From Kyrpidia spormannii (GTDB taxonomy: Bacteria; Bacillota; Bacilli; Kyrpidiales; Kyrpidiaceae), in assembly GCF_002804065.1 (NCBI RefSeq), contig NZ_CP024955.1:2108001-2172000 (forward strand): a stretch of DNA of 64,000 nt, read 5' to 3'. The position numbers and the translations under genes were made by a program. Shown here in pieces: positions 26,900 to 35,153 of the stretch. The notes under the pieces were generated by a model. It had not been told where the DNA came from and ran no database searches. It saw only the letters and a list, made by a program, of their open reading frames with translations. Each line of letters starts with the position of its first letter. Positions within the stretch are counted from its first letter, which is position 1.

Positions 26900-27121
26900 T
26901 CAGACGGCGACGACTTCCTTGACCTCGGGAACCGCGGCCCGAAGTGCCCGCTCGATCCCCATCTTCAAGGTCATGGTGGACATCGGGCATCCCCCGCAGG
27001 CGCCGATCAGGTGCAGGGTCACCACACCGTCTTCGACATCCACCAACTCCACGTCTCCGCCGTCGAATTGCAAACCCGGCCGGATCCGCTCCAAAGCTTC
27101 TTCCACTTTCTCCCGAAGCAT
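26900..27121 (-). CDS. NifU C-terminal domain protein (Fe-S scaffold/carrier, YutI-like)
   Basis: 73 residues: VEEALERIRPGLQFDGGDVELVDVEDGVVTLHLIGACGGCPMSTMTLKMGIERAL, the single NifU C-terminal domain with cluster-binding CxxC in ACGGCPMS. Likely assembles or carries a [4Fe-4S] cluster bridging two copies. ATG at 27121 follows GGAGGGGAAGGCGC; an upstream extension starting MCFYTEK is not favoured. Stand-alone gene convergent with hemL. Confidence 0.9.
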   Translation of the reverse strand: MLREKVEEALERIRPGLQFDGGDVELVDVEDGVVTLHLIGACGGCPMSTMTLKMGIERALRAAVPEVKEVVAV

Positions 27122-27249
27122 GAGCGCCTTCCCCTCCAATCCGTTTTTTTCAGTATAAAAACACAACGCGCAAAAGACAAGAATTGCAATCGGCCAAAAG
27201 CGGCAGTCCCGACGACGCTAACGCTCCCGGGCACCCGGGTCGTTCACCG

Positions 27250-27564
27250 CTACCGGCCCTCCCGCGTCTCCGCCGATGCGGTCAGATCCTCCGTCGCAGA
27301 GGCCGATAACACTTCCTCCCGTTCATCAGGAACAGATGCCGGCTTTGGCCGCGGCCGGCTGCCCGGAATCCCTCGCCGCCGGCTCACTCCCCGAGCCCAC
27401 CGATCGACGCCAAGACCTATCACGAAGGTCCAACCGTATGCGGCCATCACCCATACATACAGGGGTACAGGCTGGCCCGCCAGCCGGTGCCATTCCCACA
27501 ACACCAAGGCGGCTAACGCCACGATCGCAGAGAGAATCGCCACCGCCCATTGTGCTTTTTTCAT
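27250..27564 (-). CDS. small two-helix membrane protein, unknown function
   Basis: 104 residues: two membrane helices (AVAILSAIVALAALVLWEW and VWVMAAYGWTFVIGLGV) and a charged, cytosol-like tail (RRRGIPGSRPRPKPASVPDEREEV). ATG at 27564 follows AGGGATGTTCAG. It lies 80 nt behind the M16 peptidase gene. I do not recognise the family. Confidence 0.65.
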   Translation of the reverse strand: MKKAQWAVAILSAIVALAALVLWEWHRLAGQPVPLYVWVMAAYGWTFVIGLGVDRWARGVSRRRGIPGSRPRPKPASVPDEREEVLSASATEDLTASAETREGR

Positions 27565-27645
27565 CTGAACATCCCTCCACAAGGGGTCCCCGCCTCTCCG
27601 GCCGAGCCCCGGGACCCTCGGGATCCCCACCGGGCAGGAAGACCA

Positions 27646-28932
27646 TCAGTTCACCGGACGCACTAGAGAGACGGCTTGTCTTTCGGGCCGGATCAACTCC
27701 CGCAGCCGCGCCTCCACATCCTCCCGCTTCACTGTTTGCAAGGCCGGAATGGTGGCGAACAAATCCATGTCCTTAAAATGATAGGCCGTGATGTACCGGG
27801 CCAAGAACCGCAATGAATCGAGGCTTTTCACGAACTGTCCGATCAACCGCTTGCGGCTTCTCTCCAGAATCTCGTCTCCAATCCCGTCCTTCTCCACCTG
27901 GCGCCACCCCTCGGCCACAACCTCCAGAAAACGTTCGGGTTCAGGGGTGTTGCCTCCGATCACCGCGTGGGCATATCCTCGTCCGTAATCATACTCCCAC
28001 CCGAAACTCTGATCAATCAGCTGCTTTTCGAACAATTGTCCGTACAGGGGACCGCCCTTTGTGAACAAGGCGTCGAACAAAAGAGAGGTCACCGTGTCTC
28101 TTTTCAACCCCTCCGCCCCCCGAACCTCCGTGCCGACATCCTTATACCCCACAAAAATTCGCGGGGTGTTCACCGGCATTTCGCACTCCTGGCGAGCTTG
28201 AAACACCCGGTCGGGTTCCGTCTCCGCCAATCGCTGAGCCGGTCCCTCGGCAGTGCGGTTTGCCTTTTTCGCCTGGTTCTTCTCCACCGTCTCAATCACC
28301 GTCTCCGGGTCGATTCCCCCGACCACCAACAGGTGCATATTCTGGGGGTGATAGAAGCCCCGGTAGCAGGTGTAAAGGTCTTCTTTGCTGATGGCCCGGA
28401 TGCTCTCCACTGTACCCGCAATCTGAATACGCACCGGGTGGTGTTCATAAAGTCCCTTGAGAAGCTGGTAATAGACCCGGGCATCCGGATTGTCTTCGTA
28501 CATGCGGATCTCCTGGGCGATGATCCCCTTCTCTTTTTCAACAGTCTCGTCGGTAAAATACGGTTCGTCGACAAAATCCAAAAGGGTTTCGAGGTTTTCG
28601 AGGATATCATGGGTAGCTGAGAACAGATAGGCGGTCATATCAAAAGTTGTATAGGCGTTGGCCGATGCCGCCCGGGAAGCAAATAATCGAAACACATCCC
28701 CTTCTTTTTTCTCGAACATCTTGTGCTCAAGAAAATGCGCCACGCCGTCGGGGACTTTGATCTCCCGCCCGTCCCCGGATCGGAAGCGGTGGTCGATGGA
28801 GCCGAAATTCGTGGAATACGTGGCAAATACCTGGTTATAGCCCGGCTTGGGCAACACCGTCACCGTCAGACCGTTCGCGCACCGGTGTTCCACCATGCGA
28901 ACCCCCAAGTGATCATACTTCCGTTCCCGCAT
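27646..28932 (-). CDS. M16 family zinc metallopeptidase, active partner (YmfH-like)
   Basis: 428 residues. Zinc site HFLEH (HxxEH, residues 66-70) with downstream EIRMYEDNPDARVYYQLLKGLY providing the distal Glu region, then the inactive C-terminal M16 half. Forms a pair with the next gene upstream, as B. subtilis YmfF-YmfH, where one subunit carries the zinc site. Peptide substrate unknown. Its start overlaps the end of the upstream subunit gene by 20 nt. Confidence 0.9.
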   Translation of the reverse strand: MRERKYDHLGVRMVEHRCANGLTVTVLPKPGYNQVFATYSTNFGSIDHRFRSGDGREIKVPDGVAHFLEHKMFEKKEGDVFRLFASRAASANAYTTFDMTAYLFSATHDILENLETLLDFVDEPYFTDETVEKEKGIIAQEIRMYEDNPDARVYYQLLKGLYEHHPVRIQIAGTVESIRAISKEDLYTCYRGFYHPQNMHLLVVGGIDPETVIETVEKNQAKKANRTAEGPAQRLAETEPDRVFQARQECEMPVNTPRIFVGYKDVGTEVRGAEGLKRDTVTSLLFDALFTKGGPLYGQLFEKQLIDQSFGWEYDYGRGYAHAVIGGNTPEPERFLEVVAEGWRQVEKDGIGDEILERSRKRLIGQFVKSLDSLRFLARYITAYHFKDMDLFATIPALQTVKREDVEARLRELIRPERQAVSLVRPVN

Positions 28933-30205
28933 CCTCTGTCCCCTCCTTTCCGCGCAGAAAATATACGGTATCCTTTTGAACCCTCCTGCCTACAGCAGCC
29001 ACTTCCTCCTCTGTCACCGCATCCAAGGCCTTTATCATCTCCCCGGGTGAACGGGAGACACCGTGAAGAATTCCCGCCAGCCTCATGTCGATCATGCCGT
29101 AAGGCGAATCCTGCAACTCCCGGTACTGGTTTTGCAAACCGATCCGCGTCCAGGTCCACTCCTCGTCGTTGATTTCCCCCCGGGCCATGGCTTCCACTTG
29201 TCGGTCGACGATCTCCATCACCGTGTCCCGATGATCGCTGGGAATCCCCGTCATCACGTACAAGACTCCCTTGTGGGCATCCAGGCGGCTAGACGCATAA
29301 TAGGCCAAGTTTGCCCGTTCCCGAACATTGATGAACAATTTTGAATGGGGAAACCCACCCAATACCCCGTTGTACATCATCATCGCGGGAAAATCTTGAT
29401 CCCGCCAACCGGATCCCGTTCGATAACCGATATTCAGTTTCCCTTGTTGAATATCCATGACCTCTTCCACCATTTTAACCGGTCGATCGGCCATAAAGGG
29501 CTCCCCGGCAGACCAATCCCCCCGGACCCCTGCTCTCCCCCATTTCGCGGCAAAGGCCACCACCGGATCCGGGTCCACCGGCCCAGCCACAAACAGGTGA
29601 AAAGAGCCCCCGTCCCGGATCTGTTCATAGAGGGCATAGAGAGAAGCTCCGCTGATTTGGGCCAGGTCTTCTTCAAATCCGTATCTCGGGGCCGCATAAG
29701 CCTGGCCGGCGAACATCTCCGCTGTACAACGCTGGGCGGCATACAGCATTTTGTCGTCCATGAGACTTGCGATTCTTTTCCGATGCTGCTCTTTTTCCCG
29801 ATGGACGCGATCTTCCTCGAACCCATCCCCGACGACCAGGGGGTCCCATAACACTTGTCCCAACAATTCTAATGCCGGGCGGGTCAAATCCAACCCCTCT
29901 GTGATTCTCTGCCCAGCCGGCACTTGCACGACAAACTCCAACGTGACCAGATCCCCTTTGCGTTTGGCATCCGCCTGGATCGAGGCCCCGTACAGATCGG
30001 AGAAGGCATTCTGAAGATCATCAAACTCCGGAAGGTTTCGAGTTCCTCTCAGGAGCACATGGGGAAGAAGCGTTGCGGCGGTCACCGTCTCCCGTTCTAG
30101 CGGCCACACCCAGTACGCCACCATGGTGATGGTGTGGAAACGACTGGTGGACCACAGGTGCACCTGTCCTCCCGGAACGGTCGTGGTTTCAAATTCCTCA
30201 CTCAA
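28913..30205 (-). CDS. M16 family peptidase-like, non-catalytic partner (YmfF-like)
   Basis: 430 residues with M16 fold features (HVLLRGTRNLPEFDDLQNAFSDLYGASIQADAKRKGD, LGGFPHSKLFINVRERANLAYYASSRLDAHKGVLYVMTGI) but no HxxEH: the position reads HVLLRGTRNLPE. It therefore lacks the zinc site and probably completes the peptidase chamber with the HFLEH protein encoded next. The 'SKLF.NVRE..LAYYA' R/Y substrate-binding motif is kept. Confidence 0.88.
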   Translation of the reverse strand: MSEEFETTTVPGGQVHLWSTSRFHTITMVAYWVWPLERETVTAATLLPHVLLRGTRNLPEFDDLQNAFSDLYGASIQADAKRKGDLVTLEFVVQVPAGQRITEGLDLTRPALELLGQVLWDPLVVGDGFEEDRVHREKEQHRKRIASLMDDKMLYAAQRCTAEMFAGQAYAAPRYGFEEDLAQISGASLYALYEQIRDGGSFHLFVAGPVDPDPVVAFAAKWGRAGVRGDWSAGEPFMADRPVKMVEEVMDIQQGKLNIGYRTGSGWRDQDFPAMMMYNGVLGGFPHSKLFINVRERANLAYYASSRLDAHKGVLYVMTGIPSDHRDTVMEIVDRQVEAMARGEINDEEWTWTRIGLQNQYRELQDSPYGMIDMRLAGILHGVSRSPGEMIKALDAVTEEEVAAVGRRVQKDTVYFLRGKEGTEDAGTEV

Positions 30206-30267
30206 AGGGTTCCCTCCTCGTCCATACCGTCACAACTCCTGTTCTCACTCTATTCCCATGATCGCCA

Positions 30268-30293
30268 AAAATAAAGCCCTCCTTACGGAGGGC
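30268..30293 (-). terminator. intrinsic terminator in front of the M16 genes, behind none; minus-strand end near ndh 5'-distal side
   Basis: GCCCTCC, TTAC loop, GGAGGGC with TTTATTTTT on the minus strand. It lies downstream of the ndh gene (stop 30367) and upstream of the M16 pair, so it ends the ndh transcript. Confidence 0.82.
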
Positions 30294-30366
30294 ACCTGGT
30301 TTCGTGGACATATTTTATTTTCTCGCTTTCATCCTTTTGGAATGGGTTGCCGCCCTCGTTTTGAAG

Positions 30367-31533
30367 TTATTTCATCAGAGCGCCGATTTTGGCCAGGTAC
30401 CTGATCTGGCTCAAATCCTTAATGAAGTACGCCACTCGCCCGGAGGCCTTGTAATTGTTTCCGACTTTCCCCACAGCATCCCGGCCTCCCAGGGACGCCA
30501 CCGTGCCGAGAATCTTGGGCACAAAGGGGGTCTTTGGGCGGCCTTGCAGGTCGGCGGCCAGATTGTGGGCTACGGAATTGCCCATCTGGATGGCAAGCTG
30601 AGCCGTGGGCGGATACGGCCGCCCCTGTTCATTCAGGACAAAGCAACAATCTCCGGCCATGTACACGTCATCGTAACCGACGGCCTGAAGATACTCGTTG
30701 ACTTTAGCCCGCCCCCGGGGCTCGGTTTCGAATCCGGCGTCCACGACGATCTGATTGCCCCGCACACCGCCGGTCCAGATGATGGTCCGGCTTTGGATCA
30801 CTGCTCCATCTTTCAGGTGAACGGCTCCAGGCTCCACCTGCACGATGGGCGATCCCACCTTGAAGATCACACCTTTGGCCTTGAGGACTTCTTCCGCTTT
30901 GGCCACCAGATCGGGCTCGAAACCGGGAAGAATCGAAGGCATTGCTTCAACGTTGTACAAGGTCACTTGTTCCCGGGGAATGTTACTTTCTTCACAAAGT
31001 CGGGGAAGCCAATCGGCGATCTCCCCCACCAACTCAATGCCCGTGAGTCCTGCACCGCCCACCACAAAAGTCAGCAACTCCGGCCGGGGATCCAACGGGT
31101 ATTCCGCGAAGCAGCGCTCGATATGCGTGCGAATCAACCGCGCTTCATCGACGGACTTCAACGTCATGCCGTACTCTTTCATCCCCGGAATGCCAAAGTA
31201 CTCTGTCTCGCTCCCCAGGGCCACCACAAGATAATCGTAGGAGAGCTCCCCACCCTCCAAGGTCACGACCTTTTCCTTTGGGTCAATTTTTGTTACCACA
31301 TCCTGGACAAAGCGAATCGGCTTCCCGGCGAGCAACTTTTTGAGAGGAATCCGAACCTCCGTATCCCGTTTCGCCGCTGCCGCCGGTTCATACAACTGGG
31401 TCACCAGCTGGTGATAGTCGTATTTGTTGACGAGGGTGATGTCCACCGATCCGGCCGGCGTTCCTTTAGCCAGCTTCAGGGCGGCCACCAATCCTCCGTA
31501 CCCCGCTCCCAAAACCACCACGCGCTTGTTCAC
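30367..31533 (-). CDS. ndh: type II NADH:quinone oxidoreductase (NDH-2)
   Basis: Single-subunit, non-proton-pumping flavoenzyme feeding electrons from NADH to menaquinone. 388 residues. FAD fold RVVVLGAGYGGLVAALKLA, NADH fold LLTFVVGGAGLTGIELVGEIADW, YDYLVVALGSETEYFG, VYMAGDCCFV and YPPTAQLAIQMG. GTG at 31533 follows GGGGGATATCG; the ORF extends five codons further to another GTG. A near-perfect Rex operator overlaps the region just upstream. Confidence 0.92.
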   Translation of the reverse strand: MNKRVVVLGAGYGGLVAALKLAKGTPAGSVDITLVNKYDYHQLVTQLYEPAAAAKRDTEVRIPLKKLLAGKPIRFVQDVVTKIDPKEKVVTLEGGELSYDYLVVALGSETEYFGIPGMKEYGMTLKSVDEARLIRTHIERCFAEYPLDPRPELLTFVVGGAGLTGIELVGEIADWLPRLCEESNIPREQVTLYNVEAMPSILPGFEPDLVAKAEEVLKAKGVIFKVGSPIVQVEPGAVHLKDGAVIQSRTIIWTGGVRGNQIVVDAGFETEPRGRAKVNEYLQAVGYDDVYMAGDCCFVLNEQGRPYPPTAQLAIQMGNSVAHNLAADLQGRPKTPFVPKILGTVASLGGRDAVGKVGNNYKASGRVAYFIKDLSQIRYLAKIGALMK

Positions 31534-31549
31534 CGATATCCCCCACACT

Positions 31550-31567
31550 TTGTGTTTTATTTCACAA
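31550..31567. promoter_or_regulatory. candidate Rex (NADH/NAD redox repressor) operator upstream of ndh
   Basis: TTGTGAAATAAAACACAA on the minus strand, one base from the palindromic Rex consensus TTGTGA-N6-TCACAA, centred about 25 nt before the ndh start. Rex represses ndh in B. subtilis, so redox control of this gene is likely by analogy. Confidence 0.72.
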
Positions 31568-31607
31568 ACCCGTCACATTCTCATCATAGATCCCCTTTTG
31601 CAGTCTG

Positions 31608-32414
31608 TCAAGAGGATCGCTTGGACAAAAAGTGAGAAAAGAGGCCAAGATACACGATCAGCCCGGCGGTGGCCGCCGCCCCCGATTCTAGTCCCGCCTC
31701 GTCTGGAAACAACCACTGCGGTCCAAACCACTCCGCCACTGGTCCGCCCAGGGCGGGCACCCCCATACCAAAGAGAGGGCCTTGAAGACCGATCCACATC
31801 CAATGAAAACCCACCGCCCACCCGAGGGAATTGCTATTGTCCCGGGACTGGGCCAATAGCAAGCCCAATAAAAAGCGGTTGCATGCGAAGAGCGGCCCCG
31901 GAGCCCCCATCGCCGCATACAGGGCGTATAGCAACGCGCTTCCGACCACCGCGGGCCGGGAACCATACTGGCTGCGAAGGGTGGAGAATAAGTAGCCTCG
32001 AAAAGCCAGCTCTTCCCAAAGAGCCAAAAATGAGCAACTGATCAAACCCCGCCCGGGGGTGGCGCCGGAAAAACCCTTGGGCCAATGGACCCATCCCACT
32101 GCCCAAAACAGCGTGACGGCGCCCATCACGCCAATCGCCCCCCACAAAGCTCCCGAGGAGGCCTGGCGAGCAAAACCTTCCAGACGCAGCCCCATATGGG
32201 CGGGAGAACGGCCTTCGCCAAAGCGATACATCACCGGCACCAAGGCAGCGGCAACCAAGAGCACCCATCCACTGAGCCGGCCGTCGCCTCCCGACTCATT
32301 GAGAGCCCCTGCGTTAAGCCCTGTCACCACGAGCCCGGCCACTGCGACCAGTGCCGTGTACAAAATGAGCCGCGCCCACGGTGACAGACGCCTTCCATGT
32401 CCCCCCTCCGCCAT
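31608..32414 (-). CDS. CPBP family intramembrane metalloprotease
   Basis: 268 residues, about seven membrane helices. Motif 1 is ALWEELAFRGYLFSTL (EExxxR) and a late GFHWMWIG supplies a His. The middle motif, normally FxxxH, reads LLYALYAAMG and appears to lack His, so catalytic competence is uncertain. Family members cleave prenylated or peptide substrates, or act in bacteriocin immunity. Divergent from the amidase gene; upstream of ndh but 75 nt apart. Confidence 0.78.
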   Translation of the reverse strand: MAEGGHGRRLSPWARLILYTALVAVAGLVVTGLNAGALNESGGDGRLSGWVLLVAAALVPVMYRFGEGRSPAHMGLRLEGFARQASSGALWGAIGVMGAVTLFWAVGWVHWPKGFSGATPGRGLISCSFLALWEELAFRGYLFSTLRSQYGSRPAVVGSALLYALYAAMGAPGPLFACNRFLLGLLLAQSRDNSNSLGWAVGFHWMWIGLQGPLFGMGVPALGGPVAEWFGPQWLFPDEAGLESGAAATAGLIVYLGLFSHFLSKRSS

Positions 32415-32560
32415 GCAAACCCCTCCGTCCGCACCATCTCATCCTGTCCTCATCCTATGTCCGCCGATGGACAGACAGACCTTTTTGGCCGGCCTGTCTG
32501 CCGACCTCAAGGCCGTCCGCATATACATGGAAGAAGATCGGCAAAAAGGAGGAAGATGCG

Positions 32561-33283
32561 ATGTTGGTCTGCCTAGACCCTGGACATGGGGGCTCCGACC
32601 CCGGGGCCACCTATGGAACCCTCTATGAGAAAACCCTCACCCTGGCCCTGGCTTTGGCGCTAGGCCGTCGCCTGGTGGACACGTATTCTGTGGATGTCAT
32701 GTACACAAGACAGGATGATCGGTTCGTCGGCTTATCCGAACGGGCAAGAATTGCGAACGATGCCCGGGCAAATTTCTTTTTGTCGATTCACATCAACGCC
32801 GGCGGCGGGGAAGGGTATGAGGATTACATCTACCCCGGCACCGAGAAAGGATCCACCGGCCGAATCCGGGACGTGTTGCACGATTATATCGCTCATTTTC
32901 TCCAGAAACTCGGGGTGGCGGACCGGGGGAAGAAAGAAGCGGATTTTGCCGTACTTCGGGAAACCGTGATGGATGCGGTGCTCCTGGAAGTCCTGTTTAT
33001 CGACAGTGCCAAGGACCGCGCCTTGTTGGTCTCACCTGAATTCCAAGACCAGTTCGCAGCCGCGGCCGCCGCGGGGCTCGCCGACGCCCTGCAACTTCCC
33101 CTCCGGGGAACCCCCACGCCGGCTCCGACTCCGGCTCCGACCTCTTCCCCGGGGCCAGAAGTGTTATACCGCGTTCAGGTCGGCGCCTTCCACGACCGGC
33201 AGCGGGCAGATGCTTTGGCGGCTGAGCTGCGCCAAAAGGGATACCCCGCTATTGTTTTGCCCGAATCAGCTGCGGGTCACTAG
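32561..33283 (+). CDS. CwlC-like sporulation N-acetylmuramoyl-L-alanine amidase with one SPOR repeat
   Basis: 240 residues, no signal peptide. Amidase_3 domain: LDPGHGGSDPGATYGTLYEKTLTLALALALG, FFLSIHINAGGGEGYEDYIYPG, ADRGKKEADFAVLRETVMDAVLLEVLFIDS (zinc His/Glu/His and catalytic Glu). After a PTPAPTPAPT linker comes one SPOR repeat, YRVQVGAFHDRQRADALAAELRQKGYPAIVLPES. B. subtilis CwlC, which lyses the mother cell late in sporulation, also lacks a signal peptide and ends with two such repeats. ATG at 32561 follows AAGGAGGAAGATGCG. The 3' end overlaps the convergent ABC gene by 35 nt. Confidence 0.87.
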   Translation: MLVCLDPGHGGSDPGATYGTLYEKTLTLALALALGRRLVDTYSVDVMYTRQDDRFVGLSERARIANDARANFFLSIHINAGGGEGYEDYIYPGTEKGSTGRIRDVLHDYIAHFLQKLGVADRGKKEADFAVLRETVMDAVLLEVLFIDSAKDRALLVSPEFQDQFAAAAAAGLADALQLPLRGTPTPAPTPAPTSSPGPEVLYRVQVGAFHDRQRADALAAELRQKGYPAIVLPESAAGH

Positions 33284-34325
33284 GGTCGATGGAGAGCCAT
33301 ACCGGTTCTCCTTGGGCAAAGGCGGCCCGCGCCCAGTCCCGATGGGGGATCAGGGCTCTGACCGTCAGGCGATGCGTATTCACTTCCACAAGGACGCCTT
33401 CGAGGTGCAATTGAATGCTGCCGACTGAGCCCGGGAATCGATTGGGGGACGCCGCTGCGGCCTCCCCTTCCCCCCGGGGCCACACCTTCCACGCGTACGA
33501 TGGGATGTAAACCCACACGTCCTCCCATTCTCGGTACAACCAGTTCGACCAGATCATGAGGTCCACGGCGCCCTGGCCGGGATACAGGCGTACCAACATC
33601 CACGAGTGGCTCCTTTGGACGACCTGTCCCCGGAACACCCGACCTCCCCCCAAGATCGCCGCCACCTCGGGGGTGGCCGGTCGGTTCCATACGTCTTCCG
33701 TGGTGCCCTCCTGGACCAACCGGCCCTTCCAAAGCAGAGCAAGGCGGTTCGACCAGTGGAAAGCCTCCTCCACGTTTGAAACGGCTACCACCGCCGTGAC
33801 TCGGGTCTCCCGAAGCCAGCTCCCGGCAAAGCTGCGCCACTGCTCCTTGCTCTCCTCGGGAATATCAGCCGTCGGTTCATCAATCAGAATCACCCGGGGA
33901 CGGCTGGCCAGAGCCCGGATCAGCTCCACCCGGCGCCTGTCGAAGGAGTTCAACTGCCGGGGATAGAGATCGGCTAAAGCCTCAAGGTCAGCGAGGGAGA
34001 GCCAGCGACGGGCAAGGCGGGGGCGAGGCACGACAAAAGACAGATTCCGAAAAACCGTCATATGGGGAAAAAGGCCGTCCCGAGCAAAAAGAACCGCGAT
34101 GTTGCGATGCTCTACAGGTAGTCCCACCACCGACCGTCCCCCGACCCGGATATCGCCTGACACGGGTCGGACGAAACCGGCAATCGTTTCTAAAAGGAGG
34201 GTTTTCCCGGCACCCTGGGGTCCGACCAAAGTGGCAATGTCTCCTTCCCCGACAAACCACCCCGGTATACGCAGGGAAAAACCGGGATCCCCCTCTACCG
34301 TCAACCCCTCGATCTCCAGACTCAA
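33249..34325 (-). CDS. ABC transporter ATP-binding protein, ModC/CysA-like with degenerate motifs
   Basis: 358 residues: nucleotide-binding domain (1-230) and a C-terminal TOBE-like domain. Walker A GPQGAGKT and Walker B RVILIDEPTADIPEE are intact. The signature LSGGQ is replaced by LNSFDRRRVELIRAL, the Q-loop Gln position reads LFARDGLFPH, and the switch His is missing (VAVSNVEEAF instead of V-T-H-D..EA). TTG at 34325 follows GGGGAGGTTTCGCG and overlaps the permease stop (TTGA). Mixed signals on ATP hydrolysis; substrate perhaps an oxyanion. Confidence 0.8.
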   Translation of the reverse strand: MSLEIEGLTVEGDPGFSLRIPGWFVGEGDIATLVGPQGAGKTLLLETIAGFVRPVSGDIRVGGRSVVGLPVEHRNIAVLFARDGLFPHMTVFRNLSFVVPRPRLARRWLSLADLEALADLYPRQLNSFDRRRVELIRALASRPRVILIDEPTADIPEESKEQWRSFAGSWLRETRVTAVVAVSNVEEAFHWSNRLALLWKGRLVQEGTTEDVWNRPATPEVAAILGGGRVFRGQVVQRSHSWMLVRLYPGQGAVDLMIWSNWLYREWEDVWVYIPSYAWKVWPRGEGEAAAASPNRFPGSVGSIQLHLEGVLVEVNTHRLTVRALIPHRDWARAAFAQGEPVWLSIDPSDPQLIRAKQ

Positions 34326-35068
34326 CCGCGAAACCTCCCCAGCCGTCGCCCGACCCACAGCCGTATGCCGGCAACCAACACCCAGCTGAGGAGGCTGAAC
34401 ATGGCCCCGATTGCTGCCAGCTCCACCGCTTTTTCCGTCATTCCTTGTGAAAACCATTGATAAATACCGGTGCCCACGGTCAAGGGAAAGGGCACAACAA
34501 AGGCCAGGGCGGCGAATTCCCCGAAAGCTCGGGCAAACACCACGGCCGCCGCTCCGAGAAGCCCATCGGCGGCCAGGGGCAGAGTCACCTGTCGAAAGGT
34601 TTTGCCCGCCCCGGCTCCCAGGGTCCGGGAGACCCTCTCCAAATGAAGATCAACGGCATCGAATCCGCGCCGACTTTCTTCCACCGCAACCGGGAGGCTG
34701 ACGAACACCATCGCCACGATGACGAGGGCGTAGCCAGCCCAGGAAGACCCACTTCCCAGCATCCCCCCGCAGGCCATCACCAGCGCGAGCCCCACCGCCG
34801 CCTGGGGGACATGACCCGGGATCTGTAACAACACCCGGAGCGGCCTCCGGCGAAACCCAGGGTCCCGACTCAGGCGATAACCCACTGCGATTCCAAACAT
34901 CATGTCGATGGCGGTGGCGACAGCCGCCGCCACCGCTGTGCGCAGGACGATGGTCAGGACTGCCGTGGACACGGTGGCCTGCAACATCCAAGATACCCCA
35001 AGAACAAAAAGTGGCAATAGCAGAAAAATAGCCGCCACCGTCGCTGCGAGCGTTGCCGCAGTTCTCAT
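34322..35068 (-). CDS. ABC transporter permease, ModB/CysT-like
   Basis: About 248 residues, roughly six membrane helices, with the EAA coupling loop LERVSRTLGAGAGKTFRQVTLPLAADGLLGA. The AFGEFAALAFVVPF segment and oxyanion-type layout resemble molybdate/sulfate/tungstate permeases. No substrate-binding protein gene lies beside it. ATG at 35068 follows GGGGTGGGGCGG; GTG at 35077 is an alternative. Coupled to the ATPase gene by a 4-nt overlap. Confidence 0.8.
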   Translation of the reverse strand: MRTAATLAATVAAIFLLLPLFVLGVSWMLQATVSTAVLTIVLRTAVAAAVATAIDMMFGIAVGYRLSRDPGFRRRPLRVLLQIPGHVPQAAVGLALVMACGGMLGSGSSWAGYALVIVAMVFVSLPVAVEESRRGFDAVDLHLERVSRTLGAGAGKTFRQVTLPLAADGLLGAAAVVFARAFGEFAALAFVVPFPLTVGTGIYQWFSQGMTEKAVELAAIGAMFSLLSWVLVAGIRLWVGRRLGRFRG

Positions 35069-35153
35069 CCGCCCCACCCCGAGCCGTTTCTGCCCTTAAG
35101 GTACCGGACGAGGGGCACGGCGTCAACGTCGATGCCGGCCTGCACCCCGGTGT

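Noticed and set aside
32561-33283. Amidase truncated within its SPOR domain
   Set aside because: The repeat ends at the same point as each CwlC repeat, so it is one complete unit rather than a broken domain.
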